NCBI RefSeq assembly: GCF_014656415.1 | Contig: NZ_BNCJ01000001.1 | Location: 671,406 to 735,405 of the forward strand | Reading direction: 5' to 3' | Origin: Seohaeicola zhoushanensis | GTDB taxonomy: Bacteria; Pseudomonadota; Alphaproteobacteria; Rhodobacterales; Rhodobacteraceae | DNA length: 64,000 nt | Part shown: positions 51,123 to 59,295 of the stretch, one piece after another | How positions within the stretch are numbered: the first letter of the stretch is position 1 | How the letters are laid out: the number at the start of each line of letters is the position of its first letter | Program-made: the position numbers and the translations under genes | The notes under the pieces: generated by a model | What the model was told of the DNA's origin: nothing | Seen by the model: only the letters and a program-made list of their open reading frames with translations | The model's database searches: none

Positions 51123-52369
51123 CCGAACCGCCCCCGCTGAAGAACGACTGTTTCGCCTTGCCGCCCGGTGTCGACTGGACCCCGGTGGACGATGCGCTGG
51201 CCCTTCTGCGCGACCGGCTGGGGCCGGTCACGGCCATCGAGACCGTGCCGCTCGCCGATGCGGCCGGCCGCGTGCTGGCCGCCGACGCCGTCGCCCTGCG
51301 CGCGAACCCGCCGCAGGCCAATACGGCGGTCGATGGCTACGGCTTTGCCGGGGCCATGCCCGAGGGCGCGCACCAGCTGCCGCTGATCGCGGGCCGCGCC
51401 GCCGCCGGGGTGCCCTTCGCTGGAGTGGTGCCGCCGGGCCATGCCCTGCGGGTGCTGACCGGCGCGGCGCTGCCCGAAGGCGTCGACACCGTGATCCTGC
51501 AGGAGGACGTCGCCGCCGGACCGGACGCCATCGCCTTTCACGGCCCGCTCAAGAAGGGTGCCAATACCCGCCGGGCGGGCGAGGATGTCATGGCCGGTGC
51601 CACCGCGCTGGTGGCGGGCCGCACCCTCACCCCCGCCGACCTCGCGCTGCTGGCGGCGGTGGGGCTCGACGCGGTGCAGGTGCGCCGCCGGCTGCGGGTG
51701 GCGGTGCTCTCGACCGGCGACGAGGTGGTCGAGCCGGGGCAGGCGGCAGGCCCCGGCCAGATCTACGACGCCAACCGCCCGATGCTGCTGGCCATGCTGG
51801 CGCGCTGGGGCTTCGATCCGGTCGACATGGGCCGTGTCCCCGACGACCGCGATACCCTTCGCGCCCGGCTCGACGCGGCGGCCGGGGCCGATGCCATCCT
51901 CACCAGCGGTGGCGCCTCGGCCGGCGACGAGGACCACGTCAGCGCCCTGCTGACCGAGGCCGGGGCGATGCAGGAATGGCGCATCGCGGTCAAGCCGGGG
52001 CGCCCGCTGGCGCTGGGCCTCTGGGGCGGCAAGCCGGTCTTCGGCCTGCCCGGCAACCCGGTGGCGGCGATGGTCTGCACGCTGGTCTTCGCCCGCCCCG
52101 CGCTGGGCCTGCTGGCCGGGCAGGGCTGGCGCGCGCCGCAGGGCTTCGACCTGCCCGCCGCCTTCGAGAAACGCAAGAAGCCGGGCCGCCGCGAATACCT
52201 GCGCGCCCGCATCCGCGAGGGCCGCGCCGAGGTCTTCGCCTCGGAAGGCTCGGGCCGCATCAGCGGTCTCAGCTGGGCCGAGGGGCTGGTCGAACTGCCC
52301 GACGGCGCGGTGCATGTCCGCCCCGGCGATCCGGTGCGCTTCCTGCCCTGGGGCAGCTTCGGCCTCTGA
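51119..52369 (+). CDS. moeA: Molybdopterin molybdenumtransferase
   Basis: 416 residues from ATG 51119 (ATGA overlap). MoeA inserts molybdate into adenylylated molybdopterin. Motifs include NTAVDGYGFAG, the LTGAALPEGVDTVILQEDV segment, VLSTGDEVVEPG, ILTSGGASAGDEDHV (pterin-binding loop) and VFGLPGNPVAAMVC, with the C-terminal beta domain. It ends the fdhD-mobA-mobB-DUF429-moeA series. Confidence 0.95.
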   Translation: MTEPPPLKNDCFALPPGVDWTPVDDALALLRDRLGPVTAIETVPLADAAGRVLAADAVALRANPPQANTAVDGYGFAGAMPEGAHQLPLIAGRAAAGVPFAGVVPPGHALRVLTGAALPEGVDTVILQEDVAAGPDAIAFHGPLKKGANTRRAGEDVMAGATALVAGRTLTPADLALLAAVGLDAVQVRRRLRVAVLSTGDEVVEPGQAAGPGQIYDANRPMLLAMLARWGFDPVDMGRVPDDRDTLRARLDAAAGADAILTSGGASAGDEDHVSALLTEAGAMQEWRIAVKPGRPLALGLWGGKPVFGLPGNPVAAMVCTLVFARPALGLLAGQGWRAPQGFDLPAAFEKRKKPGRREYLRARIREGRAEVFASEGSGRISGLSWAEGLVELPDGAVHVRPGDPVRFLPWGSFGL

Positions 52370-52518
52370 TCGGGGGCGCGAATGTGATATGCTTTACAGA
52401 CCGCCTTACCCGTATCCCGTTTAATGACCGCACAAGACCGACCCCATCTTCCGGGACAGGCCTGCGTTGCCGCGAACAGGTCTCCGTCTGAACCGGAACC
52501 GAACCGAGGAACACGGCC

Positions 52519-53859
52519 ATGTGGATTTCCGTAAAAGCCCAGGAGGGCGACACGCTCGACATCATCGCAAAGCGCTACAAGAACAAGGATCCCAAGGCGA
52601 TCCTGCAATATGACGGCAACAAGAAGATCGCCGCCCGCCTGAAGAAGGGCGAAAAGCTTGCCAAGGGTGAAGTGGTCTGGGTCCTCGACCCCAACGGCAA
52701 GGTCTATGTCGTCAAGACGGCCAAGGGCGAGGTCGTCCTCACCGAGAAGGAATACAAGGCCTTCCAGAAGGAGGTCCATGCCAAGATGGATTCCTTCCTC
52801 GAACGCCAGCGCCTCAACTACAATTACGCCTGCGACCGCCACGACGCGCAGATCAAGATCAACGACGACCAGTGGTTCGTCTCCTCGGTGGTCGGCACCT
52901 TCAGCTCGGTGGACGAGCCGAAGAACGGCTGGAAGGTCGCCAAGGCGGCCTACAAGAAGCTGGAAGGCACGGTGAAGGCGCGCGATTACAAGGGTTTCGA
53001 AAAGGCCGCCGCGGCCTGCGAGAAGGAAATCGCGATCTACACCAACGACGTCCACAACTGGATCAACGGGCTGATCGACACCGCCGAGGGCACCGTGACC
53101 GTGCTGAAGGGCGTCAAGGAAGTCGGCAAGTTCTGCGGCGTGCTGGCGGCGGTGACCATCGCCGCGCCCGCGACGCTCGGGGCGGCCATGCTGGTCGGCG
53201 GGGCGTCCTCGGCGGGCGTCGGCCTGCTCTATGACGGCGGCGAGAACGTGGGCCTCGCGGCCAACGGCATGAAGACCATGTCGGCGAGCGAGATCGGCAA
53301 GCGCTTTGCTGCGAACTTCGTCACCGGCGCGATTGCGGCCGGGATCCTCGCCAAGGCGATGCCCCTGCTCAAGGGCCCGCTGATGAAGCTCATCACCAAC
53401 AACGCCTTCCTCAAGGCGCAGGCGGCCCGGCTGGGCCAGAGCCTGGGCGGCACCGTCTTCAAGAAAGAGGTCGAGATCGCGCTCAAGAAGATCGCGCCCG
53501 AGGCCATGGCGAAAGGCACCGTCTACCTCAACACCCAGCGGGTGATGATCGAGGCCACGATGAAGTTCTTCCTGCGCGGCGGCAATGCGGCCCTGCACAA
53601 GGCGATCGGCACCGGCAAGGGCGTGCGCTACATCGAGGATGCGGTGCTCGAATGGATCAAGACCGCTCCGAGCGAGCTGATGAGCAAGGATGGCAAGGGC
53701 GTCGGCGACGGCGCGGCCAAGGCGGTGATCAAGTCAGGCGCGGTCGACAAGATCTTCGACGATGTGATTGCCAGCAACATGGCCGCCTTCAAGAAGGAAC
53801 TTCAGAGCGTTCTGGAAGAGCACATCACGCGCGAGCTGAAAAAGCAGAAGGCGGCCTGA
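52519..53859 (+). CDS. LysM-like protein with a hydrophobic central segment, possible effector
   Basis: 446 residues, with AGGA upstream of ATG 52519. Residues 1-60 resemble a LysM domain of the phage-tail/contractile-system kind (VKAQEGDTLDIIAKRYKNKD, KLAKGEVVWVLD). A Lys-rich helical region follows (about 65-200). A Gly/Ala-rich hydrophobic stretch comes next (VLAAVTIAAPATLGAAMLVG, about 211-240, and FVTGAIAAGILAKAMPLL, about 272-290). The C-terminus is helical and ends with HITRELKKQKAA. There is no signal peptide. The unusually high lysine content recalls the giant protein at 2500. Such layouts appear in toxins delivered by contractile machines, but no secretion genes are near. I do not recognise the family. 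Confidence 0.75.
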   Translation: MWISVKAQEGDTLDIIAKRYKNKDPKAILQYDGNKKIAARLKKGEKLAKGEVVWVLDPNGKVYVVKTAKGEVVLTEKEYKAFQKEVHAKMDSFLERQRLNYNYACDRHDAQIKINDDQWFVSSVVGTFSSVDEPKNGWKVAKAAYKKLEGTVKARDYKGFEKAAAACEKEIAIYTNDVHNWINGLIDTAEGTVTVLKGVKEVGKFCGVLAAVTIAAPATLGAAMLVGGASSAGVGLLYDGGENVGLAANGMKTMSASEIGKRFAANFVTGAIAAGILAKAMPLLKGPLMKLITNNAFLKAQAARLGQSLGGTVFKKEVEIALKKIAPEAMAKGTVYLNTQRVMIEATMKFFLRGGNAALHKAIGTGKGVRYIEDAVLEWIKTAPSELMSKDGKGVGDGAAKAVIKSGAVDKIFDDVIASNMAAFKKELQSVLEEHITRELKKQKAA

Positions 53860-53865
53860 CCGCCC

Positions 53866-54891
53866 TCAGTCGAACGTGCCCGCCACGCGCCCCAGCAGCA
53901 TGAAGGCGCGGGCGGTGCGGGTTTCGGCCAGCGCCTGGATCTCGGCGTCGGTGGCGCTGGGTTCGAAGGCCGCGATCATCCGGTCGAACAGCCGCAGGAA
54001 GTGGTGCGCGGCATCGCGGAAGATCGGGTCCTGCTTCATCCGCCCGGCGGTCAGTGCCAGCGACGAGCGGTCGCGCACCCCGCCAAGCGCCGCCACGGCG
54101 CGCCCGCGGGTGCCCTGGGCGAACTGGCGCCAGACATCGGGGCGGGCCAGGTCGGGGCGCAGGTCATCCATGTAGATGCCGTCCTGGCTCAGCAGTGTCA
54201 GCACGTCCTGGCTGGCCTGGATGATCTGCGCGGTCTTGCGGTCCCGCAACGCGCGGCGCAGGGCGGCAAAGCCGACCTCGTCCTCGGCGGTCTCGGGAAA
54301 GTTCAGCGCACGGATGAAATCGTCGTTCGAGGGCGGCGCGGCCAGCGCCTCGGCCGGCGTGCCCAGCGCCAGCGAGCCCTGGTCCTCCGCCGGTTCGGCG
54401 GCCGCAGCGGCAGGGCGCGGCGCCGGCGCGTGGTCGCGGTCCCGCCGGGTGGTGAAGGTGGCCAGCGCGGTCTCGGCCTTGCGGGTCGAGGCGGCGATCT
54501 CGTCCAGCTTCTTGGCGACCGACAGATCGTTGCCCACGGCGCCACGCTGGGCCTGGGCGACATAGGCCTGGCGGATGCCGTCGATGGCGGCCTGCAGGCG
54601 GGCGCTCTCCTCGCGGATCACCCGCTGCGCGCGCGCAGCGATGGCGGCGACCCAGATCATCGCCACCGGCATGAAGATGGTCAGCAGCGTGATGAGGAAA
54701 CCCTGCCCGCCTGCGCCTTGCCCCTCGCCCTCGGGCATCAGCGCGAAGAACAGGAAAGCACCGCCCAGCCAGAGTGCCGACAGCACGATGGCAACCATCT
54801 CGATCCCGGTGATCGAGGGGGCCTGCGGACGATCGTAGATCCCCAGTGGCGTCGACTGGGTCTCTTGCTGGGGGCGCTCGGGGGTGGGCAT
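53866..54891 (-). CDS. Two-helix membrane protein with coiled coil, unknown function
   Basis: 341 residues. Two TM helices (about 31-52 and 67-89; MVAIVLSALWLGGAFLFFAL and FLITLLTIFMPVAMIWVAAI) follow a Pro/Gln-rich start. A coiled coil (about 90-155) comes next, then a Pro/Ala-rich linker and a helical C-terminal domain of ~150 residues with DEVGFAALRRALRDRKTAQI and DPIFRDAAHHFLRLFDRMIA. It is convergent with the LysM-like gene (6 bp apart) and 13 bp downstream of greA. The family is unknown to me. Confidence 0.8.
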   Translation of the reverse strand: MPTPERPQQETQSTPLGIYDRPQAPSITGIEMVAIVLSALWLGGAFLFFALMPEGEGQGAGGQGFLITLLTIFMPVAMIWVAAIAARAQRVIREESARLQAAIDGIRQAYVAQAQRGAVGNDLSVAKKLDEIAASTRKAETALATFTTRRDRDHAPAPRPAAAAAEPAEDQGSLALGTPAEALAAPPSNDDFIRALNFPETAEDEVGFAALRRALRDRKTAQIIQASQDVLTLLSQDGIYMDDLRPDLARPDVWRQFAQGTRGRAVAALGGVRDRSSLALTAGRMKQDPIFRDAAHHFLRLFDRMIAAFEPSATDAEIQALAETRTARAFMLLGRVAGTFD

Positions 54892-54904
54892 GGCCTGACC
54901 CCGC

Positions 54905-55375
54905 TCAGGTATAGCTGATCTTCAGGACTTCGTACGACCGTTCGCCGCCAGGCGTGCGCACCTCGACCGTATCGCCTTCGTCCTTGCCGATCAGGGCGCG
55001 GGCGATGGGCGACTTGATGTTGAGCAGGCCCTTCTCGATGTTGGCCTCGTGCTCGCCGACGATCTGCCAGGTCTTTTCCTCGTCGGTGTCCTCGTCCACC
55101 AGCGTCACCTTGGCACCGAACTTGATCGCACCGCTCAGCTTGGCCGGGTCGATCACCTCGGCCAGCGAGATCACGCCCTCGAGTTCCTTGATGCGCCCCT
55201 CGATGAAGGACTGCTTTTCGCGCGCCGAATGGTATTCGGCATTCTCCGACAGGTCGCCGTGCTCGCGCGCTTCGGCGATGGCCGCGATGATCGCGGGGCG
55301 CTCGACCGATTTCAGCTGCTTGAGCTCGGTCTCGAGCGCAGCATGGCCGGCGGGGGTCATCGGGATCTTTTCCAT
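54905..55375 (-). CDS. greA: Transcription elongation factor GreA
   Basis: 156 residues, typical length. It rescues backtracked RNA polymerase by stimulating transcript cleavage. The N-terminal coiled coil carries the acidic tip in [20 protein letters not shown], and the C-terminal FKBP-like domain has [20 protein letters not shown] and [10 protein letters not shown]. Confidence 0.97.
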   Translation of the reverse strand: MEKIPMTPAGHAALETELKQLKSVERPAIIAAIAEAREHGDLSENAEYHSAREKQSFIEGRIKELEGVISLAEVIDPAKLSGAIKFGAKVTLVDEDTDEEKTWQIVGEHEANIEKGLLNIKSPIARALIGKDEGDTVEVRTPGGERSYEVLKISYT

Positions 55376-55395
55376 TGGCCTCGTCCACTACAAAA

Positions 55396-55428
55396 ATCGG
55401 CGCCCCGCCGCATGGATGCGCCGGGGCT
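55396..55428 (-). terminator. Likely terminator upstream of greA
   Basis: On the minus strand GCCCCG and CGGGGC arms enclose a second inner pairing (CGCAT with ATGCG) around a tiny loop, and GCCGATTTTTG follows. It lies between the VOC gene stop (55494) and greA (55375), so it would end transcription from the VOC gene. The T-run starts six bases after the stem, so strength is uncertain. Confidence 0.5.
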
Positions 55429-55493
55429 GCCGCTGGAATCGGATAACAAGAGACGCAATGCGACGTCAAAATGCAAGGGGAGTCGGTGGCAAA

Positions 55494-55880
55494 TCACCGC
55501 TGGTGGCTGGCTACCTCCCATTCGATCCCATCGGAATCGTCGAAGTAGAAGCGCCGTCCCGGCTCGTAATCATTGTGGTTCGTCGGGGTGAAACCGGCGG
55601 ATTTCACGCGGCTTTCCACGCTGTCGATGTCATCGGTGAAGACCGCGATATGGTTCAGCCCGCCGATCGTCGCATAGGAATTGTCGCGCCCCGGCTGCGC
55701 ATTGCCGGGCGAATAGAGCGCCACATAGGCATCATCGGTGCCGACATGGACGGTGAACCCGTTGTTGAGCGCCGGCCCCTGCCAGCGGATGTGCCAGCCG
55801 AAGACATCGCCCAGCCATGCGGCGGTGGCCTTGGGGTCGGAGACGGTGACGTTGGCGTGTTCAAGCCGTGCAGCGGACAT
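55494..55880 (-). CDS. VOC (glyoxalase/bleomycin-resistance) family protein
   Basis: 128 residues from ATG 55880 with AGGAAA upstream. It shows two beta-alpha-beta-beta-beta units: EHANVTVSDPKATAAWLGDV with WHIRWQGP, then LNHIAVFTDDIDSVESRVKS with FYFDDSDGIEWEVAS. His, Glu residues in these places usually bind a metal. The substrate is unknown. It is divergent from soxR and has a SoxR-type operator in its promoter, so an oxidative or redox-compound response is likely. Confidence 0.9.
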   Translation of the reverse strand: MSAARLEHANVTVSDPKATAAWLGDVFGWHIRWQGPALNNGFTVHVGTDDAYVALYSPGNAQPGRDNSYATIGGLNHIAVFTDDIDSVESRVKSAGFTPTNHNDYEPGRRFYFDDSDGIEWEVASHQR

Positions 55881-55911
55881 GGGATTTCCTTTCCTGATTT
55901 CTGATGGCCTC

Positions 55912-55942
55912 AATGTCCTTCCTCAAGTAAGGTTTAGGTCAA
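55912..55942 (-). promoter_or_regulatory. SoxR-type operator/promoter of the VOC gene
   Basis: On the minus strand TTGACCT begins the -35 region (55942) and ACTTGAGG completes the dyad (to 55921); this matches the SoxR consensus as I know it in 18 of 22 positions. A 19-bp spacer leads to GACATT (55917-55912) as the -10, the long spacing typical of MerR-family promoters. The start codon is 32 bp downstream, and soxR lies on the other side. Confidence 0.7.
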
Positions 55943-55964
55943 GGCATAAGAAAGGCGCAAAATC

Positions 55965-56480
55965 ATGGGTTTGTCAAAAAACGCCAGGGGGCTTCCCATC
56001 GGATGGGTGGCCGAGCGCACAGGACTCAGCGTCTCGGCGATCCGATTCTACGAGGAAGAGGGCCTGGTCAGCCCCGGCCGCGACCGAGGCGGGCGGCGGG
56101 TGTTCCAGCGCGCCGACGTGCGCCGGCTCTCCTTCGTGCTTATCGCCCAGCGGCTCGGCTTCGGCCTGGCCGAGATCCGCGCCGCGCTCGACGCGCTGCC
56201 CGAGGGGCGGACGCCGACGCGGGACGACTGGACCCGCCTGGCCGAGGGCTTCCGCGCCCGGATCGACGCCCGCATGGCCGGGCTTGCGGCGCTGCGCGAC
56301 AAGCTCGACGGCTGCATTGGCTGCGGCTGCCTTTCGCTGGACCGCTGCGCCATCTATAACCCGGAAGACACGGCCGCGCGGCTAGGTGAGGGGCCGCGCT
56401 ATGTGATGGGTGACAGCCCGCGTGCGGCGCGGGATAAGGGCGGGCAGGGACAACCAGAGGGAGAAGGTCTCGATGAGTGA
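55965..56480 (+). CDS. soxR: Redox-sensitive transcriptional activator SoxR
   Basis: 171 residues. It is a MerR-family regulator with an N-terminal winged helix (LPIGWVAERTGLSVSAIRFY, then EEEGLVSPGRDRGGRRVF) and a dimerisation helix, followed by the 2Fe-2S motif CIGCGCLSLDRC (C-x2-C-x-C-x5-C). That cluster is oxidised by redox-cycling compounds to switch on target promoters; in non-enteric bacteria SoxR usually controls efflux or modifying enzymes directly. A SoxR-type site lies just upstream, facing the VOC gene. The C-terminus (GGQGQPEGEGLDE) is an unconserved tail. It overlaps the next gene by 8 bp. Confidence 0.95.
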   Translation: MGLSKNARGLPIGWVAERTGLSVSAIRFYEEEGLVSPGRDRGGRRVFQRADVRRLSFVLIAQRLGFGLAEIRAALDALPEGRTPTRDDWTRLAEGFRARIDARMAGLAALRDKLDGCIGCGCLSLDRCAIYNPEDTAARLGEGPRYVMGDSPRAARDKGGQGQPEGEGLDE

Positions 56481-57318
56481 CGCGCAGCGGGAGAAGTTCG
56501 AACGCTTCCGGGCCATGCATTGGGACAAGGGCGCCTTCCTGATCCCCAACCCATGGGACGCCGGTACAGCGCGGATCCTGACCCAGCTCGGCTTCCAGGC
56601 CCTCGCCACCACCAGCGCCGGCTATGCCTTCTCGGTTGGCAAGCGCGATTCCCATGCGGCGCTGACCCGCGCCGAGATCCTCGAAAACGCCCGCCGCATC
56701 GTCGAGGCGACGCACTTGCCGGTCTCCGCCGATCTCGAGGACGGCTTCGGGACCGAACCGGCGATCTGCGCCGAGACCATCGAGATGGCCATCGAGACCG
56801 GGCTGGTCGGCGGCTCGATCGAGGATGCCACCGGCCACCCCCACGCCCCGATCTACGAGACCGTGCTCGCCGCCGAACGCATCGCCGCCGCGGCGGATGC
56901 GACGCGGGGCAAGCCCTTCCTGCTGACCGCGCGGGCCGAGAACTATCTCTGGGGCCGTCACAACCTCGCCGACACCATCGAGCGCCTGCAGGCCTATTCC
57001 GAGGCCGGCGCCCATGTGCTCTACGCGCCGGGCCTGTCCGACCTGAACGACATCCGCACGCTCTGCCGCGAGGTCGACAAGCCGGTAAACGTGGTCATGG
57101 GCCTCGTCGGCCCTACCTTCACCGTTGCGGACCTTGCCGAGGCCGGGGTCAAGCGCATCAGCGTCGGCGGCTCGCTCGCCCGCGCCGCGCTGGGCGCGAT
57201 GATGCGCGCCGCCGAAGAGATGCTCGAACACGGCACATTCCGCTATGCAAAGGATGCCGCGCGGCCGGGCACGATCACCGAGATGATGTCGGATATCAAA
57301 CTGACCGAACGTCGCTAA
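56473..57318 (+). CDS. Isocitrate lyase/PEP mutase family protein
   Basis: 281 residues from ATG 56473, overlapping the end of soxR. It is a TIM barrel with FLIPNPWDAGTARILTQLGF, TTSAGYAFSVGK, PVSADLEDGFG (metal-binding Asp) and GGSIEDATGHP. The lyase Cys motif KKCGH is absent, as in phosphonopyruvate hydrolase or oxaloacetate-decarboxylase-like members, so it could act on a 2-oxoacid or C-C bond. The overlap with soxR suggests shared transcription with the redox regulator. Confidence 0.88.
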   Translation: MSDAQREKFERFRAMHWDKGAFLIPNPWDAGTARILTQLGFQALATTSAGYAFSVGKRDSHAALTRAEILENARRIVEATHLPVSADLEDGFGTEPAICAETIEMAIETGLVGGSIEDATGHPHAPIYETVLAAERIAAAADATRGKPFLLTARAENYLWGRHNLADTIERLQAYSEAGAHVLYAPGLSDLNDIRTLCREVDKPVNVVMGLVGPTFTVADLAEAGVKRISVGGSLARAALGAMMRAAEEMLEHGTFRYAKDAARPGTITEMMSDIKLTERR

Positions 57319-57413
57319 ACCGCCCTTTGCCCGCTTGTAATTGACCACGAGTGACGGCAAAGGGTATGAGCCGCGAAACATTATTGCGCCTCCAGCCACC
57401 AGAGGAGCCCGAA

Positions 57414-59063
57414 ATGGCCGAAGTCGAACGCGAAGCAATGGAATACGACGTTGTGATCGTCGGCGCAGGACCAGCGGGCCTGTCCGCCGCGATCCGGCTC
57501 AAGCAGCTGGATGCCGATCTGAACGTCGTGGTGCTGGAGAAGGGCTCCGAAGTCGGCGCGCATATCCTCTCGGGCGCAGTGCTCGACCCCTGCGGTCTCG
57601 ACGCGCTGATCCCCGACTGGAAGGAAAAGGGCGCGCCGCTCAACGTGCCGGTGAAGGAAGACAACTTCTACATGCTGGGCGAGGCGGGCAAGATCCGCAT
57701 CCCCAACTTCCCGATGCCGCCGCTGATGAACAACCACGGCAACTACATCGTCTCGATGGGCAACGTCTGCCGCTGGATGGCCGAACAGGCCGAGGCGCTG
57801 GGCGTCGAGATCTTCCCCGGCATGTCCTGCTCGGAACTCGTCTACGGCGAGAACGGCGAGGTGAAGGGCGTTGTCGCGGGTGAGTTCGGCAAGGAAGCCG
57901 ATGGCACCATGGGCCCCAACTACGAGCCGGGCATGGAACTGCACGGCAAGTATGTCTTCATCGCCGAGGGCGTGCGCGGCTCGCTCGCCAAGCAGGTCAT
58001 CGCCAAATACGACCTCTCCAAGGGCCACTGCCCGCAGAAGTTCGGCATCGGCATGAAGGAGATCTGGGAGATCGACCCGGCCAAGCACAAGGAAGGGACC
58101 GTCACCCACACCATGGGCTGGCCGCTCGGCGGCAATGCTGGCGGCGGGTCGTTCATCTACCACCTTGAGAACAATCAGGTCTACGTCGGCTTCGTGGTGC
58201 ACCTGAACTACAAGAACCCCTACCTGTTCCCCTACATGGAATTCCAGCGCTTCAAGCACCACCCGATGGTGGCCGAGCTGCTGAAGGGCGGCAAGCGCGT
58301 GGCCTATGGCGCGCGGGCGATCAGCGAGGGCGGCTGGCAGTCGATGCCGAAGATGGTCGCGCCGGGCGTGGCGCTGCTCGGCTGCTCGGTCGGCATGGTC
58401 AACGTGCCGCGCATCAAGGGCAACCACAACGCGATGCTCTCGGGCAAGGCGGCGGCCGAAGCGGCCTATGCCGCGATCCAGGCCGGGCGTTCCGCGGACG
58501 AGCTGAGCGACTACGAGACCGAAGTGCGCAGCGGCGCGATCGGCCAGGACCTCAAGAAGGTGCGCAACGTCAAGCCGCTCTGGTCGAAATACGGCCTGCT
58601 GGCGAGCCTGACGCTCGGCGGCTTCGACATGTGGACCAATACCTTCGGCTTCTCGCTCTTCGGCACCCAGCGCCACGGCAAATCCGATGCGGCGGCTACC
58701 GAAGAGGCCAGCAAGCACCAGCCGATCGACTATCCCAAGCCCGACGGCAAGCTGTCCTTCGACCGGCTGACCAACGTCAGCTTCTCGATGACCAACCACG
58801 AGGAAAGCCAGCCGCCGCACCTCAAGCTCAAGGACCCGGACGTGCCGGTCACGGTGGACTACGCCAAATATGCCGGCCCGTCCTCGCGCTACTGCCCGGC
58901 GGGCGTCTACGAGTTCGTGGAAGAGGAGCCGGGCAAGCCGCGCTTCGTCATCAACTTCCAGAACTGCGTCCACTGCAAGACCTGCGACATCAAGGACCCG
59001 GCGCAGAACATCGTCTGGACCACGCCGCAGGGCGGCGACGGACCGAACTACCCCAACATGTGA
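57414..59063 (+). CDS. Electron transfer flavoprotein-ubiquinone oxidoreductase
   Basis: 549 residues from ATG 57414, with GAGGAG six bases upstream; homology does not extend to the in-frame ATGs at 57351-57366. The enzyme passes electrons from ETF to ubiquinone at the inner membrane. An FAD-binding fold opens the protein (YDVVIVGAGPAGLSAAIRLK), GNHNAMLSGKAAAEAAY follows, and the 4Fe-4S ligands are at the C-terminus (RYCPAGVYEF and NCVHCKTCDIKDP). It serves the acyl-CoA dehydrogenase encoded at 43004 among others. Confidence 0.97.
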   Translation: MAEVEREAMEYDVVIVGAGPAGLSAAIRLKQLDADLNVVVLEKGSEVGAHILSGAVLDPCGLDALIPDWKEKGAPLNVPVKEDNFYMLGEAGKIRIPNFPMPPLMNNHGNYIVSMGNVCRWMAEQAEALGVEIFPGMSCSELVYGENGEVKGVVAGEFGKEADGTMGPNYEPGMELHGKYVFIAEGVRGSLAKQVIAKYDLSKGHCPQKFGIGMKEIWEIDPAKHKEGTVTHTMGWPLGGNAGGGSFIYHLENNQVYVGFVVHLNYKNPYLFPYMEFQRFKHHPMVAELLKGGKRVAYGARAISEGGWQSMPKMVAPGVALLGCSVGMVNVPRIKGNHNAMLSGKAAAEAAYAAIQAGRSADELSDYETEVRSGAIGQDLKKVRNVKPLWSKYGLLASLTLGGFDMWTNTFGFSLFGTQRHGKSDAAATEEASKHQPIDYPKPDGKLSFDRLTNVSFSMTNHEESQPPHLKLKDPDVPVTVDYAKYAGPSSRYCPAGVYEFVEEEPGKPRFVINFQNCVHCKTCDIKDPAQNIVWTTPQGGDGPNYPNM

Positions 59064-59079
59064 TCCCAGCCGGGCCGGT

Positions 59080-59144
59080 GGCCGTTTTCCTTCGAGGAAA
59101 ACGGCCGAAATCCGCCACGGATTTCGGCGCCCCTCTCGGGGCGC
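59080..59144. repeat. Triple tandem hairpins, element C
   Basis: Three hairpins in a row after the ETF-QO gene: 59080-59106 (arms GGCCGTTTTCCT/AGGAAAACGGCC), 59104-59128 (GCCGAAATCCG/CGGATTTCGGC) and 59127-59144 (GCGCCCC/GGGGCGC, then ATTTCC). Neighbouring stems share bases, so they may compete. They probably end the ETF-QO transcript. Design is the same as elements at 45779 and 49152. Confidence 0.8.
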
Positions 59145-59295
59145 ATTTCCCGCGTACGCGGCGACAATCAGCCCCTCACGCGGATTTTAGACAAAAAGCA
59201 CACGTCTCGGCGGCGCCTTCGGGCGCTTGCCATTGCCTGTGGCGGCGCGAGGGCATAGCTTGAAGTCCAGCTTGTCCATCATCCGAGGTATTCGC

